A DNA stretch of 64,000 nt from positions 1 through 64,000 of the forward strand of contig NZ_BONQ01000111.1 of the NCBI RefSeq assembly GCF_016862795.1, given 5' to 3'. This document shows positions 1 through 36,679 of this stretch, one piece after another. The first letter of the stretch is position 1, and each line of letters begins with the position of its first letter. The notes beneath the pieces are model-generated. The model did no database searches. It was not told where the DNA came from and was given only the letters and a program-made list of their open reading frames with translations. Source of the stretch: Dactylosporangium siamense. Lineage in GTDB: Bacteria; Actinomycetota; Actinomycetes; Mycobacteriales; Micromonosporaceae. The position numbers and the translations under genes are program-made.

Positions 1-1254
1 CCGGAGGCCGGCGGCCCCGGCCACAACGAGCTGCGCGACTTCCTGCGCCGGCGGCTGCCCACGCACCTCGTCCCCGAGCTCCTCGTCGAGGTCAGCCGGC
101 TGCCGCTCACCGCGAACGGCAAGCTCGACCGGGCCGCGCTGCCGGCGCCCGGGGCCGCCCGACCCGACCCCGACGCGGCGGTCGTCACGCCGCGCAACGA
201 GATCGAGGCGGCCCTGGCCGGCGTCTGGCGGGACGTGCTCGGCCTCGACGAGGTCGGCGTCCTCGACGACTTCTTCGACATCGGCGGCAACTCGCTGCTC
301 GTCGCCGAGATGGTGGCGCGGGCCAGGGCGGCCGGTTACGACCTGACCGTCGGTGAGGTCTTCGACGTCCCGACGGTCGCGGGCCTCGCCCTGGCCGCCC
401 GGTCGACCCGCCCCACGGCGGCCACCCGGGCGGCCGTCGAGATCCGGGCCGGATCCGCCACGCCGATCATGTTCTTCGTCCACGCCGGCAACGGCGGCAT
501 CACCGAGTACACCGAGCTCGCCGGTCAGCTGCGTGGCGAGCACCGGCTGGTCGGCCTGCGCTCGATCGGCCTCGGCGAGGGCGAGGAGCCGCTCGCCACC
601 GTCGAGGAGATGGCGGCCGCCTACCTCGAGGACGCCCGCGCGCTGCAGCCCGACGGCCCGTACCTGTTCGCCGCCTGGTCCATGGGCGGCTACGTCGCGC
701 TCGAGATGGCCCGGCAGCTCAGCGCCGCCGGCGGCACCCTCGGCGGGCTGTTCATCGTCGGGCCGCCGCACTACGAGGGGCTGCTCGACGACGAACGCAA
801 GCAGGAGCGCAACGCCCGGGCCCAGGCCCGCGAGCTCGGCCGGTACATCGACGGCGGACCCCGGGCCACGCTGGACCCGGCCGTCGTCGAGCGCCTGCTG
901 CAGGACTGGGAGGTGCCCGCGGACGCCGAGGCGGCCGTTCGGGCCGGCGACCGGCAGTGGCTCCGCGCGGGCCGGGTGGCGATCCTCAACAACTGGGCCG
1001 GCCGCCGCTACGGGCTGCGGCGCCGCCCGCCGAAGCCCTTCTCCGGCCCCGTGACGCTGTTCATGCCGCGGGAGGACCCCGAAGACGCCCGGCGGATCAC
1101 CCTCGAGCAGTGGCGCGGCCTGCTCGCCGGGGAACCCGAGATCGTCGAACTGCCCGCCGCCCACAAGGAGGTCGTCTACGGCGAGTCCGCCGCCCAGGTC
1201 GCGGCCCGGCTCGACGCGGAGATCGACCGCCGCGACCGAGGAGCGAACTCATGA
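1..1254 (+). CDS. NRPS, C-terminal end: adenylation tail, PCP, thioesterase (5' partial)
   Basis: The reading frame is open from base 1, so the gene starts outside the window. The visible part begins in the C-terminal subdomain of an adenylation domain (core A10 motif TANGKLDR near codon 38). A carrier protein follows with motif IGGNSL (phosphopantetheine Ser at nt 292-294). The last ~260 residues are a type I thioesterase of the alpha/beta-hydrolase fold: the nucleophile elbow is AWSMGG (Ser at nt 679-681) and a plausible catalytic His lies in PAAHKEV near the end. In NRPS families this domain releases or cyclises the finished peptide, so this subunit is the terminal one of the assembly line even though it lies 5' of the giant NRPS gene. 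The stop overlaps the next start (ATGA, 1251-1254), which indicates translational coupling. Confidence 0.93.
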   Translation, partial: PEAGGPGHNELRDFLRRRLPTHLVPELLVEVSRLPLTANGKLDRAALPAPGAARPDPDAAVVTPRNEIEAALAGVWRDVLGLDEVGVLDDFFDIGGNSLLVAEMVARARAAGYDLTVGEVFDVPTVAGLALAARSTRPTAATRAAVEIRAGSATPIMFFVHAGNGGITEYTELAGQLRGEHRLVGLRSIGLGEGEEPLATVEEMAAAYLEDARALQPDGPYLFAAWSMGGYVALEMARQLSAAGGTLGGLFIVGPPHYEGLLDDERKQERNARAQARELGRYIDGGPRATLDPAVVERLLQDWEVPADAEAAVRAGDRQWLRAGRVAILNNWAGRRYGLRRRPPKPFSGPVTLFMPREDPEDARRITLEQWRGLLAGEPEIVELPAAHKEVVYGESAAQVAARLDAEIDRRDRGANS

Positions 1255-2318
1255 CCGACACCCCCGGCCTGCCCTTCGCCGGGCCCGTGCCGAAGCGGCC
1301 GGCCGGCGAGATCACCGCGCTCGACGCCGGATCGCCGCTGCTGCGCGAGCCGGTCGTCATCACCGGGGCGTCCGAGCTGATGTCCGAGGTGTGGCGATGG
1401 ACCCCCGACCGCCTGCGTGAGCTGATCGGCGACGAGAAGCTCGACGCCACCCTGCCCGGGCCGGACGGCACGTTCGCATACGAGCCGGGCCGGGCGCTGG
1501 CCAGCCGCCCGCTGCCGGTCGCCCGGTTCTTCGACGACATGGCCGACCCCGACGGCCCCCGCTGGTGCCTGCAGCAGGTGGCCGTCCGGGACAGGCTGCC
1601 GGTGCTCGCCGAGCGGCTGGACTACCCGTCGTGCGTCCCACCGGAGCTGATCAACGCCGTCAACCTCTGGATGGCCGCCCCCGGAACCGTGACCCCACTG
1701 CACTACGACGACACCCACAACCTGTTCGCGCAGGTGTCGGGCTCGAAGACGTTCTACCTCTTCCCGCCGGAGAACCTCGAGGCGCTGTACCCGGGCCCGC
1801 TCAACACCGGCGCGCAGCACCTGAGCCGGGTCGACCTGTTCCAGCCGGACCTCGAGCGCCACCCACGGACGGGGTCGCTCGCCTACCGCAGCGCCACCGT
1901 CCAGGCCGGCGAGGCGCTGCTGCTGCCCGCCTTCTGGTGGCACCAGGTCGCCTCGCACGACGTCGCCGTGTCGGTCAACTTCTGGTGGCGGGCCCACGTG
2001 CTCGACGTGCTCTGCCCGGGGTTCATGCGGCAGCTGCAGTCGACCGCGGTGCAGGAGGACCTCGGCGCCCTCGCGGGGACGTTCGAGCTGGGCGGCGACG
2101 ATCCGGTCAGCGGCGCCGCCGAACTGCTGGCACTGCTCGCCGACATCGGCGAGAGCCGGGCGGCCGACGCGCTGGCCCGCTCGGTGCTGCGCACCGCTGA
2201 GCGGCGCGCACCGGCCGACGCCCGCGCCGGGGCGCTGCTCGCCCGGTATCCGGAACCGGACCCCCGCCTCGTCTCGGACACGGTGGCGTACCTCAGCGAA
2301 GGAGCCTTCTCGTGGTGA
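1251..2318 (+). CDS. JmjC-like cupin (cupin_8) Fe(II)/2-oxoglutarate-type oxygenase, copy 1
   Basis: 355 aa. A double-stranded beta-helix oxygenase of the JmjC/FIH-like cupin_8 family. The metal triad is visible: His151 and Asp153 in LHYDD, and a distal His231 in FWWHQV. Family members hydroxylate small molecules or protein and carrier-bound side chains using Fe(II), O2 and 2-oxoglutarate, so a beta-hydroxylation of an NRPS-bound or free amino acid is a reasonable inference; the exact substrate is unknown. The start ATG overlaps the NRPS/TE stop by 4 nt. The stop lies inside the next gene (7-nt overlap). A clear paralogue, sharing the YPGPLNT, QHLS and FWWHQV blocks, lies on the other side of the giant NRPS (31260-32432). 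Confidence 0.85.
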   Translation: MTDTPGLPFAGPVPKRPAGEITALDAGSPLLREPVVITGASELMSEVWRWTPDRLRELIGDEKLDATLPGPDGTFAYEPGRALASRPLPVARFFDDMADPDGPRWCLQQVAVRDRLPVLAERLDYPSCVPPELINAVNLWMAAPGTVTPLHYDDTHNLFAQVSGSKTFYLFPPENLEALYPGPLNTGAQHLSRVDLFQPDLERHPRTGSLAYRSATVQAGEALLLPAFWWHQVASHDVAVSVNFWWRAHVLDVLCPGFMRQLQSTAVQEDLGALAGTFELGGDDPVSGAAELLALLADIGESRAADALARSVLRTAERRAPADARAGALLARYPEPDPRLVSDTVAYLSEGAFSW

Positions 2319-3328
2319 AGGTCAGTCTCTCGTACTTCGCCGCCGGCACGGCCGGCGCCGCGAACCCCTACGACGTCCTGCTCGACACCGCCCGGCTCGC
2401 CGACGAGGCCGGGCTCGAGGCGGTCTGGATCCCCGAGCGGCACTTCGGCGACTTCGGGCACTGCTACCCGAACCCGTCGGTGCTCGGCGCGGCCGTCGCC
2501 GCCGTCACCCGCCGTATCGGCATCCGGGCGGGCAGCGTGGTGCTGCCGCTGCACCACCCGGTCCGGGTGGCCGAGGAGTGGGCCGCCGTGGACCAGCTCT
2601 CCGGCGGCCGGGTCGGGGTCTCCTTCGCCTCGGGTTGGCACGGCCGCGACTTCATCCTGTCGCCCCACCCGCACAGCGAACGGCGCCGGGTCATGCTCGA
2701 GGGCATCGACACCGTCCGCGCCCTGTGGCGGGGCGAGGAGCGGGTGTTCGCCGACGCGTCGGGCAACGAGCTGGCGGTGACCACCCGCCCCCGGCCCGTC
2801 CAGCCGGAGCTGCCGGCCTGGGTCACCTCCGGCGGCTCGACCGGCACCTTCGAGCTCGCCGGGACGATCGGCGCCGGCGTGCTCACCCACCTCGTCGGCC
2901 AGGAGCCGGACGACCTGCGGCGCAACATCGCCGCCTACCGCGCGGCGCACACCGCCGGCCCCGGCCACGTGACGCTGATGATGCACACCTACGTGCTGGA
3001 CGGCTCGGCGCGGGCGGCCGAGCGCGCGGAGGCGGAACTGGCCCGGTACCTGTCCGCCTCGATGCGCCTCGATGCGACCGACGTCGCCCACCCGGAGGCG
3101 CCCACCACCTACGGGGCGATGAGCTCCGCGGACCGCTCGGCGGTCGCGGCCCTCGGCGTCAAACGGTTCCTCGGCGCGGGCCTGATCTGCACGGCCGAGG
3201 AGATCCCCGAGCGGCTGGCCGCGGCCGCCGCGCTCGGGGTCGACGAGGTCGCCTGCCTCATCGACTTCGGCTTCGACCACACGTCGATCCTCAAGAGCCT
3301 CGACGACCTGCTCACCGTGCTGGCCTGA
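2312..3328 (+). CDS. Luciferase-like (LLM class) flavin-dependent monooxygenase of the NRPS-associated type
   Basis: 338 aa, (beta/alpha)8 bacterial luciferase-like fold. It carries the blocks typical of the natural-product LLM subfamily found in or beside NRPS/PKS systems: IPERHF near residue 40, [27 protein letters not shown] and SFASGWH. Members use reduced FMN, so they need a reductase; the flavin reductase at 32460-33008 is the obvious partner candidate. Which position it oxygenates cannot be read from the sequence. The GTG start overlaps the upstream cupin stop and is preceded by GAAGGAG at 2298-2304. The giant NRPS begins 32 nt after the stop, so this is one operon. Confidence 0.88.
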   Translation: MVKVSLSYFAAGTAGAANPYDVLLDTARLADEAGLEAVWIPERHFGDFGHCYPNPSVLGAAVAAVTRRIGIRAGSVVLPLHHPVRVAEEWAAVDQLSGGRVGVSFASGWHGRDFILSPHPHSERRRVMLEGIDTVRALWRGEERVFADASGNELAVTTRPRPVQPELPAWVTSGGSTGTFELAGTIGAGVLTHLVGQEPDDLRRNIAAYRAAHTAGPGHVTLMMHTYVLDGSARAAERAEAELARYLSASMRLDATDVAHPEAPTTYGAMSSADRSAVAALGVKRFLGAGLICTAEEIPERLAAAAALGVDEVACLIDFGFDHTSILKSLDDLLTVLA

Positions 3329-3360
3329 TCGCGCCCCCTTCTGCCTGGAGGTTCCACCGC

Positions 3361-31161
<27,801 letters not shown>

Positions 31162-31259
31162 TCCGGCGTTGGAGCGCCGGTGGAGGGCGGTCGGCAGAGC
31201 CGGCCGCAGTTCGTAGCCTGAGACGGCAGGGCGGCCCCGCCGCGGATCGGAGGATCGGT

Positions 31260-32432
31260 ATGGAGCTTCCCCGGAGGCTGGGTTCGGTCGAGGTCGTCCC
31301 GGAGCTGCCGGAGCGGCCCGTCACGCGCGCACCCGTCAAGGACACCGTGCCGGTGATCATTCGCGGCGAGAACGTCGTGGGCAAGGTTGCCGGGTGGACG
31401 CCGGAGCACATCTCCGAGCGCATCGGCGAGCGGGAGGTGCCGATCAGCGTCGCCGACGCCGACGGCGCGTTCCGCTACAACCCCGACATGGCCGGCGGCC
31501 TGCACTTCGAACCGATGCAGGGCGCGAAGCTCGCGGCGGAGTTCCGCGGCACCACGACCGAGCGCAAGCTGTGCATGCAGCAGATGCCGATCGAGAGCCG
31601 GCTGCCCGAGCTGCTGCCCGAGCTGACGGTGCCGCCCTACGTGCCGGCCGACAAGATCAACGACATCAACCTGTGGATGGCGTCGGCGGACTCGCGCACG
31701 CCGCTGCACTACGACGACATGCACAACATCTTCGTCCAGATCGAGGGCCGCAAGCGCTTCCGGCTGTTCAATCCGGCGCAGTTCGACCTGCTGTACCCCG
31801 GCCCGCTCAACACCCGCAGCCAGCACCTGAGCCAGGTCGAGCTGAACGCGCCCGACCTGGACCGCTTCCCGAAGCTGGCCCGGGCCGAGTACTGGGAGGC
31901 GGTCGTCGAGCCCGGCGACATGCTGTTCATGCCCGCGTTCTGGTGGCACCAGGTGTCGGCCCCCGACCTCGCGGTCTCGGTCAACTACTGGTGGCGCGCC
32001 GATGTCCGCGACTGCCTGACGCCGGCCTTCTTCCGCCAGCTGCACATGAACAGCGTGGTCGAAAACGTGCACAACCTGTTTCGCGGCTACGACCTCGACG
32101 GCCTCGGCGAGGGCTCGGCGGCCGTCCTGGCACTGGCCGGACTCGCGCTGCAGCACGGCCAGGACAGCGCCGCCGCCCGCCTGTGCGGCGCCACGATCGT
32201 GGGCGCCGCCCGCGACGCCGGGCGCCGTTGCGGCCTCGGCGTCGAGGAGGCCGGCCTCGACGAGGTCGTGGACGGGCTCGTGGACCGGCAGGTGTGGTCG
32301 GCGGCCGACCAGGCGCTCGCGCGGCGGGGACTCGGCGTCTCGGCCGCGGCCCGGCCAGGCCGCTCGGCGCCGCCGGAAACGATCCGCGAGCTTGTTCGCG
32401 AGCTCGCCCATTCGGGCATCGGCTGGCGGTGA
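31260..32432 (+). CDS. JmjC-like cupin (cupin_8) Fe(II)/2-oxoglutarate-type oxygenase, copy 2
   Basis: 390 aa. Start ATG 31260 has GGAGG at 31249-31253. The fold and motifs are those of copy 1: His150 and Asp152 in LHYDD and distal His230 in FWWHQV, with the same YPGPLNT and QHLS blocks. The C-terminal ~100 residues after the cupin core are less conserved and Ala-rich. It lies 98 nt downstream of the giant NRPS and in the same direction, and the flavin reductase follows 27 nt later, so it is probably in the same transcript. A second amino-acid hydroxylation distinct from that of copy 1 is the likeliest role (inference); the substrate is unknown. Confidence 0.86.
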   Translation: MELPRRLGSVEVVPELPERPVTRAPVKDTVPVIIRGENVVGKVAGWTPEHISERIGEREVPISVADADGAFRYNPDMAGGLHFEPMQGAKLAAEFRGTTTERKLCMQQMPIESRLPELLPELTVPPYVPADKINDINLWMASADSRTPLHYDDMHNIFVQIEGRKRFRLFNPAQFDLLYPGPLNTRSQHLSQVELNAPDLDRFPKLARAEYWEAVVEPGDMLFMPAFWWHQVSAPDLAVSVNYWWRADVRDCLTPAFFRQLHMNSVVENVHNLFRGYDLDGLGEGSAAVLALAGLALQHGQDSAAARLCGATIVGAARDAGRRCGLGVEEAGLDEVVDGLVDRQVWSAADQALARRGLGVSAAARPGRSAPPETIRELVRELAHSGIGWR

Positions 32433-32459
32433 CCGGCGGCGCGGCGAAGGGACTCCGTG

Positions 32460-33008
32460 ATGACCATCGAGAGTGTTCCGGGTTTCCCGCTGTTCGCCGC
32501 GGTGCCGCCCGATGACGGCGGGCTCGGCACCGAGCAGGGCTTCCGCCGCGCGATGGGCGCCTTCCCGAGCCCGGTGGCGATCGTCACCGCGCTCGACGGC
32601 GACGGGCTGCCCCGCGGCATGACGTGCAGCGCCGTGTGCAGCGTGTCGATGGCGCCGCCGTCGCTGCTCATCTGCGTCAACCAGCACAGCGGCAGCCTGC
32701 AGGCGATCCGCGGCAGCGGCGGCTTCATGGTGAACCTGCTGCGCGAGGACCGGCACGCGCTCGCGGAGCTGTTCGCCTCGCCGTCGGGCGACAAGTTCGC
32801 CGCGCTGCGATGGCGCCTGGACGGCGAGCTCGGGCTGCCGCTGCTCGAGGACGACGCCGCGGCCTACGTCGAGTGCGCCGTGGAGGCCGACATCCCGGCC
32901 GGGACCCACGCGATCCTCATCGGACTGGTGCGCTCGTCCGGCCGCATCGGACATCCCGGGCGGCCGCTGGTCTACTACGACCGCACCTACGGCCGCTGGG
33001 TCGCCTAA
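32460..33008 (+). CDS. Flavin reductase (FMN-binding split-barrel family)
   Basis: 182 aa. A flavin reductase-like protein of the split-barrel family that reduces FMN or FAD with NAD(P)H. Visible hallmarks are FRRAMGAFPSPVAIVTA near residue 28, the GMTCSAVCSVS block, PPSLLICV and a C-terminal GRPLVYYDRTYG. ATG 32460 is preferred over the adjacent GTG 32457 because AAGGGA at 32447-32452 is better spaced. The window contains two enzymes that need free reduced flavin, the tryptophan-type halogenase (FADH2) and the LLM monooxygenase (FMNH2), so this reductase probably serves one or both. It is the last gene of the rightward NRPS operon and ends at a strong terminator. Confidence 0.9.
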   Translation: MTIESVPGFPLFAAVPPDDGGLGTEQGFRRAMGAFPSPVAIVTALDGDGLPRGMTCSAVCSVSMAPPSLLICVNQHSGSLQAIRGSGGFMVNLLREDRHALAELFASPSGDKFAALRWRLDGELGLPLLEDDAAAYVECAVEADIPAGTHAILIGLVRSSGRIGHPGRPLVYYDRTYGRWVA

Positions 33009-33015
33009 GGCCTGG

Positions 33016-33046
33016 CACCGCCCCCGGCGAGCTGCCGGGGGCGGTG
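33016..33046. terminator. Bidirectional terminator between flavin reductase and halogenase genes
   Basis: Perfect 13-bp inverted repeat: left arm CACCGCCCCCGGC (33016-33028), loop GAGCT, right arm GCCGGGGGCGGTG (33034-33046). It lies in the 49-nt gap between two convergent stops, so it can end both transcripts. No T-run follows, which is usual in high-GC actinomycetes. Confidence 0.85.
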
Positions 33047-33057
33047 CGGCCGGTCGA

Positions 33058-34626
33058 TCAGGCCTCGTTGCGCATCCGCCTGAAGTACTCGTTCTGCGTC
33101 GGCAGCACCCGCAGCAGCGCCTGCGCCTTGTCCCGGATCTGGTGGAACTCGGTCAGCGCGGCCTTCTCGTCCAGCAGCTCCAGGGCCGGCGACGGCGCGA
33201 CGTCGATGCCACCCATGCCCAGCAGGATGCAGTTGTACGAGTACGGCGGCAGGCCGTGGTAGCGCGCATAGGTCGAGCCGGCGTCGGGCACCTTGCTGCG
33301 CCACTGCTCGAGGCGCTCGGCCAGCCCGTCGGGCATGACCCGCGTCTTGGCGTCGCGCCAGTATGCGTTGTCGTCCCGCTTCGCGGCCTTGTAGTGCAGG
33401 ACCAGGAACTCACGCACCCCGTCCTGGACGTGGCGCACCGAGTCGTTGTAACCGTCGCGCAGCGACGGGTTCCAGTCGGCCGCCGGGTAGTACTTCACCA
33501 GCTGTTCGATGGCGTAGTGGATGAAGAAGATGCCCGTGGACTCCAGCGGCTCGACGAAGCCGCTGGACAGCCCGATGGCGACGCAGTTGTTGACCCACGA
33601 GCGGTTGCTGCGCCCGATGCGCATCTTGATGTGATTCGCGGTCGCGTTGGCCCCCGCCGGCCCGACGAACTCCCGCAGTGTGCGCTCGGCCTGGTCCGGC
33701 TCCAGGTAGTCGCTGGCGTAGACGTAGCCGGTGCCGATCCGGCTCAGCAGCGGGATCGTCCAGATCCAGCCCGCCTCCTGCGCGGTGGCGGTGGTGCACG
33801 GCCGCAGCGGGTCCTTGTCCATGTCCATCGGCACCTGCAGCGCCACGGCGCTGTTGTTGGGCAGCGAGTCCTGATAGGACACGAACGGCTCGGCGAGCGC
33901 CTTGTTGATGAGCAGCCCGCGGAAGCCGGTGCAGTCCACGAACAGGTCGCCGGCGATGCGCCCGTGCTCGGCCGTGTCGACGTGCGTGATCCAGCCGCGC
34001 TCGTCCAGGCCGACGTCCACGACGTTGTCCGTGACGTGCCGCACGCCGCGCAGCGTCGAGTACCGCGTCAGGTACTTCGCCAGCAGGTGCGCCTCGAAGT
34101 GGTACGCATAAGGGAACTGCGCGCCCTGGTACTCCGCGATCGTCGAGGGCACGCCGTCGGCCTCGACGAACTCCTGCTCGATGAGCCGGCCGTCGAGGTG
34201 ACGGGGGCTGCGCCCGCCGTCGATCAGCGCCGCCATGACGAAGCAGGCGATGTCGAAGCGCTCGTTGGGCTTGTAGCGCAGCCACCAGTCGGTGAGCGGG
34301 AAGCCCTTGACCGAGCGCAGCTGCTCGAACGGGTGGTAGAAGTGGTGCCCGGGCTCGCGCCAGTCCTGGAACCGCACGGCGAGCTTGTAGGTCGCGTTGC
34401 ACTCCGGCATCCACTCGCGCTCGGGTAAGCCGAGGAAGTCGAAGAAGTGCCGGATGTCGCTGAAGGTCGCCTCGCCTACGCCGATCGTGCCGATCTGCGC
34501 CGACTCGACGACCGTGATCGATACGCGGTCGCCGAACGCGGCGTTGAGGTACGACGCCGTCATCCAGCCGGCGGTGCCACCGCCGACGACGACCACGTTG
34601 CGTACTGTCGAAGCATCGCCTGTCAT
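33058..34626 (-). CDS. FAD-dependent tryptophan-type halogenase
   Basis: 522 aa. Start ATG at 34626 has AAAGGGAG upstream (34633-34640). Family hallmarks: nucleotide-binding GGGTAGW at residues 15-21, the catalytic lysine at residue 81 in NATYKLA, the diagnostic WxWxIP as GWIWTIP in the middle, and SGFVEPLEST near residue 370 with the Glu used for substrate positioning. These enzymes make HOCl from FADH2, O2 and chloride and chlorinate an aromatic ring; overall resemblance is to free-Trp halogenases (for example the YHF-AHLLA block) rather than to carrier-bound phenol halogenases. The regiochemistry cannot be read by eye. Its FADH2 probably comes from the reductase at 32460. It is convergent to the NRPS operon and divergent from the acetyltransferase. 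Confidence 0.93.
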   Translation of the reverse strand: MTGDASTVRNVVVVGGGTAGWMTASYLNAAFGDRVSITVVESAQIGTIGVGEATFSDIRHFFDFLGLPEREWMPECNATYKLAVRFQDWREPGHHFYHPFEQLRSVKGFPLTDWWLRYKPNERFDIACFVMAALIDGGRSPRHLDGRLIEQEFVEADGVPSTIAEYQGAQFPYAYHFEAHLLAKYLTRYSTLRGVRHVTDNVVDVGLDERGWITHVDTAEHGRIAGDLFVDCTGFRGLLINKALAEPFVSYQDSLPNNSAVALQVPMDMDKDPLRPCTTATAQEAGWIWTIPLLSRIGTGYVYASDYLEPDQAERTLREFVGPAGANATANHIKMRIGRSNRSWVNNCVAIGLSSGFVEPLESTGIFFIHYAIEQLVKYYPAADWNPSLRDGYNDSVRHVQDGVREFLVLHYKAAKRDDNAYWRDAKTRVMPDGLAERLEQWRSKVPDAGSTYARYHGLPPYSYNCILLGMGGIDVAPSPALELLDEKAALTEFHQIRDKAQALLRVLPTQNEYFRRMRNEA

Positions 34627-34876
34627 GAGCCACTCCCTTTGTGTGACCGGGGTCGCGGACCGTCGGCGTGCCGGGAGATCCGCCGGTTCACATCGGATGA
34701 TGGGTGGCCGTCGCCGGTCGGGCACGAGTAGCGCGGTACTCGGATCCGCGTGCTGGAGGCCGGGATGCGTGGCGCTGACGGCCCGCTGGTGACCGCTTCC
34801 GCCACTCGGCGCGGCGTGCGAGGCTCCCACAGGAGTTCCGCCCCGGCCGGCCGGTCGACGAGGACGGTGAACCGCG
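34627..34876. promoter_or_regulatory. Divergent promoter region between halogenase and acetyltransferase
   Basis: 250 bp without a supported gene, between two divergent starts; promoters for both must lie here or the genes are silent. I see the halogenase ribosome site (34633-34640) but no convincing -35/-10 pair and no obvious palindrome for a StrR-type activator. Confidence 0.5.
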
Positions 34877-35608
34877 ATGACAGCACCCGCCGCCGCGCTG
34901 CTCGACGAGCTCGACGAACGCGGCATCAAGTTGTACATCAGCGACGGCCGGCTGCGCGCGGTCGCCCCCAAGGATGCGATCTCCGGCGACCTGCGGCAGC
35001 TGATCGAGCGGCACCGCGCGGAGCTGATGGATCTGCTCGGGCACGGCGACGGGCCCGCGCCCAGCGCTTTCCCGCTCGTCACCGAGCGGCTCGTGCTGCG
35101 GCCGCTGCGGGCCGGGGACGAGGTCGACGTGCTGGCGTACCGGGGCCGCGCCGAAGTGTTCGGCTACCTCGACGACAATCCGCTGACCCCGGCCACGATC
35201 GGCCGCTACGTCGCCATGATGGCCCAGTTCGCGAGCCTGGACCACCCCGAGGACCGGCTCCTGCTGGGCGCGGAACTCGACGGTCACGTCATCGGCGACA
35301 TCGCGCTGAGCCGCGGCCGGGCGCGCCACGCCCAGGGCGAGATCGGCTGGGTGTTCCACCCCGACCACTCCGGCCACGGCTACGCGACCGAGGCGGCCCG
35401 GGCCGCCCTGCGCCTCGGCTTCGAGCGGGTGCGGCTGCACCGCATCTGCGCCCGGCTCGACCCGCGCAACGCCGCTTCGGTCCGGCTGTGCGAGCGGCTG
35501 GGGATGCGCCCGGAGGGGCTGCTGCGCGACGAGCGCTGGCTCAAGGGCGACTGGGCGGACGTCGCGGTCTACGCGTGCCTCGACCACGAGTGGCGGGCGC
35601 GTGGGTGA
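34877..35608 (+). CDS. GNAT acetyltransferase with N-terminal TubC-like NRPS docking domain
   Basis: 243 aa. Residues ~5-55 (LLDELDERGIKLYISDGRLR, then VAPKDAISGDL, then RAELMDLL) have the signature of the TubC N-terminal docking domain, normally found at the start of NRPS subunits where it captures the C-terminal tail of the preceding protein. Residues ~67-240 are a RimJ/RimL-type GNAT: TERLVLRPL, then the acetyl-CoA loop region GWVFHPDHSGHGYATEA, then NAASVRLCERLGM. The combination suggests an acetyltransferase that docks to the assembly line and acetylates a bound intermediate or finished peptide, for example the Orn/Dab side chain or the N-terminus (inference). It is monocistronic, divergent from the halogenase, and marks the right edge of the biosynthetic genes. 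Confidence 0.85.
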   Translation: MTAPAAALLDELDERGIKLYISDGRLRAVAPKDAISGDLRQLIERHRAELMDLLGHGDGPAPSAFPLVTERLVLRPLRAGDEVDVLAYRGRAEVFGYLDDNPLTPATIGRYVAMMAQFASLDHPEDRLLLGAELDGHVIGDIALSRGRARHAQGEIGWVFHPDHSGHGYATEAARAALRLGFERVRLHRICARLDPRNAASVRLCERLGMRPEGLLRDERWLKGDWADVAVYACLDHEWRARG

Positions 35609-35710
35609 CCGATCGGCGGGGGCCGGGCGGTCACGGACACCGAGACTTCCTGGCAGGGTCGGGCAACGTGTCGGTCCGTGATGATGCGGATGGCGAGGCT
35701 GCGGAAGGCC

Positions 35711-36679
35711 TCAGGTGTCCAGGCCCAGCTCGCTGAGGACCTGGGTCACTCTGCTGTCCTGCTCGCGGAGGAAGGCGCCGAAGCCTTCACCGGCGAGGTA
35801 GCTGTCGCTCCACCGGTGTCCGGCGATCGCCTGCTGCCACGTCTGCGAGTCCCGCAGCCGCGCCACCAACGTCCCATGGGCGGTCAGGTGCGCCGGGTCG
35901 AGGCCGGGCGGGGCGACCAGCCCCCGCCAGTTCGCGAACACGACGTCCAGGCCGGCCTCCCGTAGCGTGGGCGCGTCAACGCCCTCGGCCCGGTCACGGC
36001 CGGTTGTCGCGAGCACCCGCAGCTGCCCGGAGGCGATCTGGCTGGCGACCTCGCCGAGGCTCGACACCGCGACCGCGACCCGCTTGGACAACACCGCGCC
36101 CAGCAGGACGCCGCCGCCGTCGTGCTGGGCGTAGCGGACAGTCAACGGGGCGACACCCGCCGCCTTCGCGATGAGCATCGTGGCGAGGTGGTCCGGCCCG
36201 CCAGGGGAGGAGCCACCGCCCACGAGCAGCGCCGCCGGGTCGGCACGCCAGGCGTCGACCACGTCGTCGAGCGTGCGCAGCGGCGCGTCGCGGGTGACGA
36301 CGACCACCTCCGGCTCCTCGATCAGCCGGGCGATCGGCGTGACCGCGTCCAGCGTTGCCGGGATCGGCGTGGTGTGCTGCGCGCCGACCAGCCCGAGGCC
36401 CATGAGCATCAGCAGCGAGCCGTTGCCGTGCTCGTACACCAGCCGCTGCAGGCCGACCATCCCGCCCGATCCGGGCAGGTTGAACACCTCGACGCCATGC
36501 CGGACCGCCGCCACGTCCATCGTCGTCGCGATCGTGCGGGCCGTGATGTCGTAACCACTGCCCGGCGCGTTGGGCACCATCAACCGCAGCTCGGGATCGT
36601 CGTCCGCGGTGCAACCGCCGGCCAGCAGGGCAGCCAACGGAGCGGCGAGCAGCGAACGACGGTACACCCTGCCCACCAT
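35711..36679 (-). CDS. TctC-like tricarboxylate-binding lipoprotein (second copy)
   Basis: 322 aa. Start ATG 36679 gives MVGRVYRRSLLAAPLAALL then a lipobox-like LAGGC, so the protein is a membrane-anchored extracellular binding protein. It has the TctC/Bug family layout: MVPNAPGSGYD near residue 33, LPGSGG, the GGGSSPGGPDH ligand-loop block and the NWRGLVAPPGL motif near residue 255. Family members bind citrate or related carboxylates for tripartite tricarboxylate transporters or feed a sensor kinase. It is divergent from the CitA-like kinase (69-nt gap) and separate from the main tctCBA operon, so it may act as ligand-sensing partner of the kinase (inference). Confidence 0.87.
   Translation of the reverse strand: MVGRVYRRSLLAAPLAALLAGGCTADDDPELRLMVPNAPGSGYDITARTIATTMDVAAVRHGVEVFNLPGSGGMVGLQRLVYEHGNGSLLMLMGLGLVGAQHTTPIPATLDAVTPIARLIEEPEVVVVTRDAPLRTLDDVVDAWRADPAALLVGGGSSPGGPDHLATMLIAKAAGVAPLTVRYAQHDGGGVLLGAVLSKRVAVAVSSLGEVASQIASGQLRVLATTGRDRAEGVDAPTLREAGLDVVFANWRGLVAPPGLDPAHLTAHGTLVARLRDSQTWQQAIAGHRWSDSYLAGEGFGAFLREQDSRVTQVLSELGLDT

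Noticed and set aside
2578-3360. Possible upstream extension of the giant NRPS
   Set aside because: The frame is open but overlaps the LLM monooxygenase gene in another frame and encodes an Arg/Pro-rich sequence. ATG 3361 has a good ribosome site and starts the real homology.
31163-31180. Hairpin CCGGCG/CGCCGG just after the giant NRPS stop as a terminator
   Set aside because: Only a 6-bp stem, with the next cluster gene 80 bp on in the same direction. It could attenuate but a true operon end is not supported.
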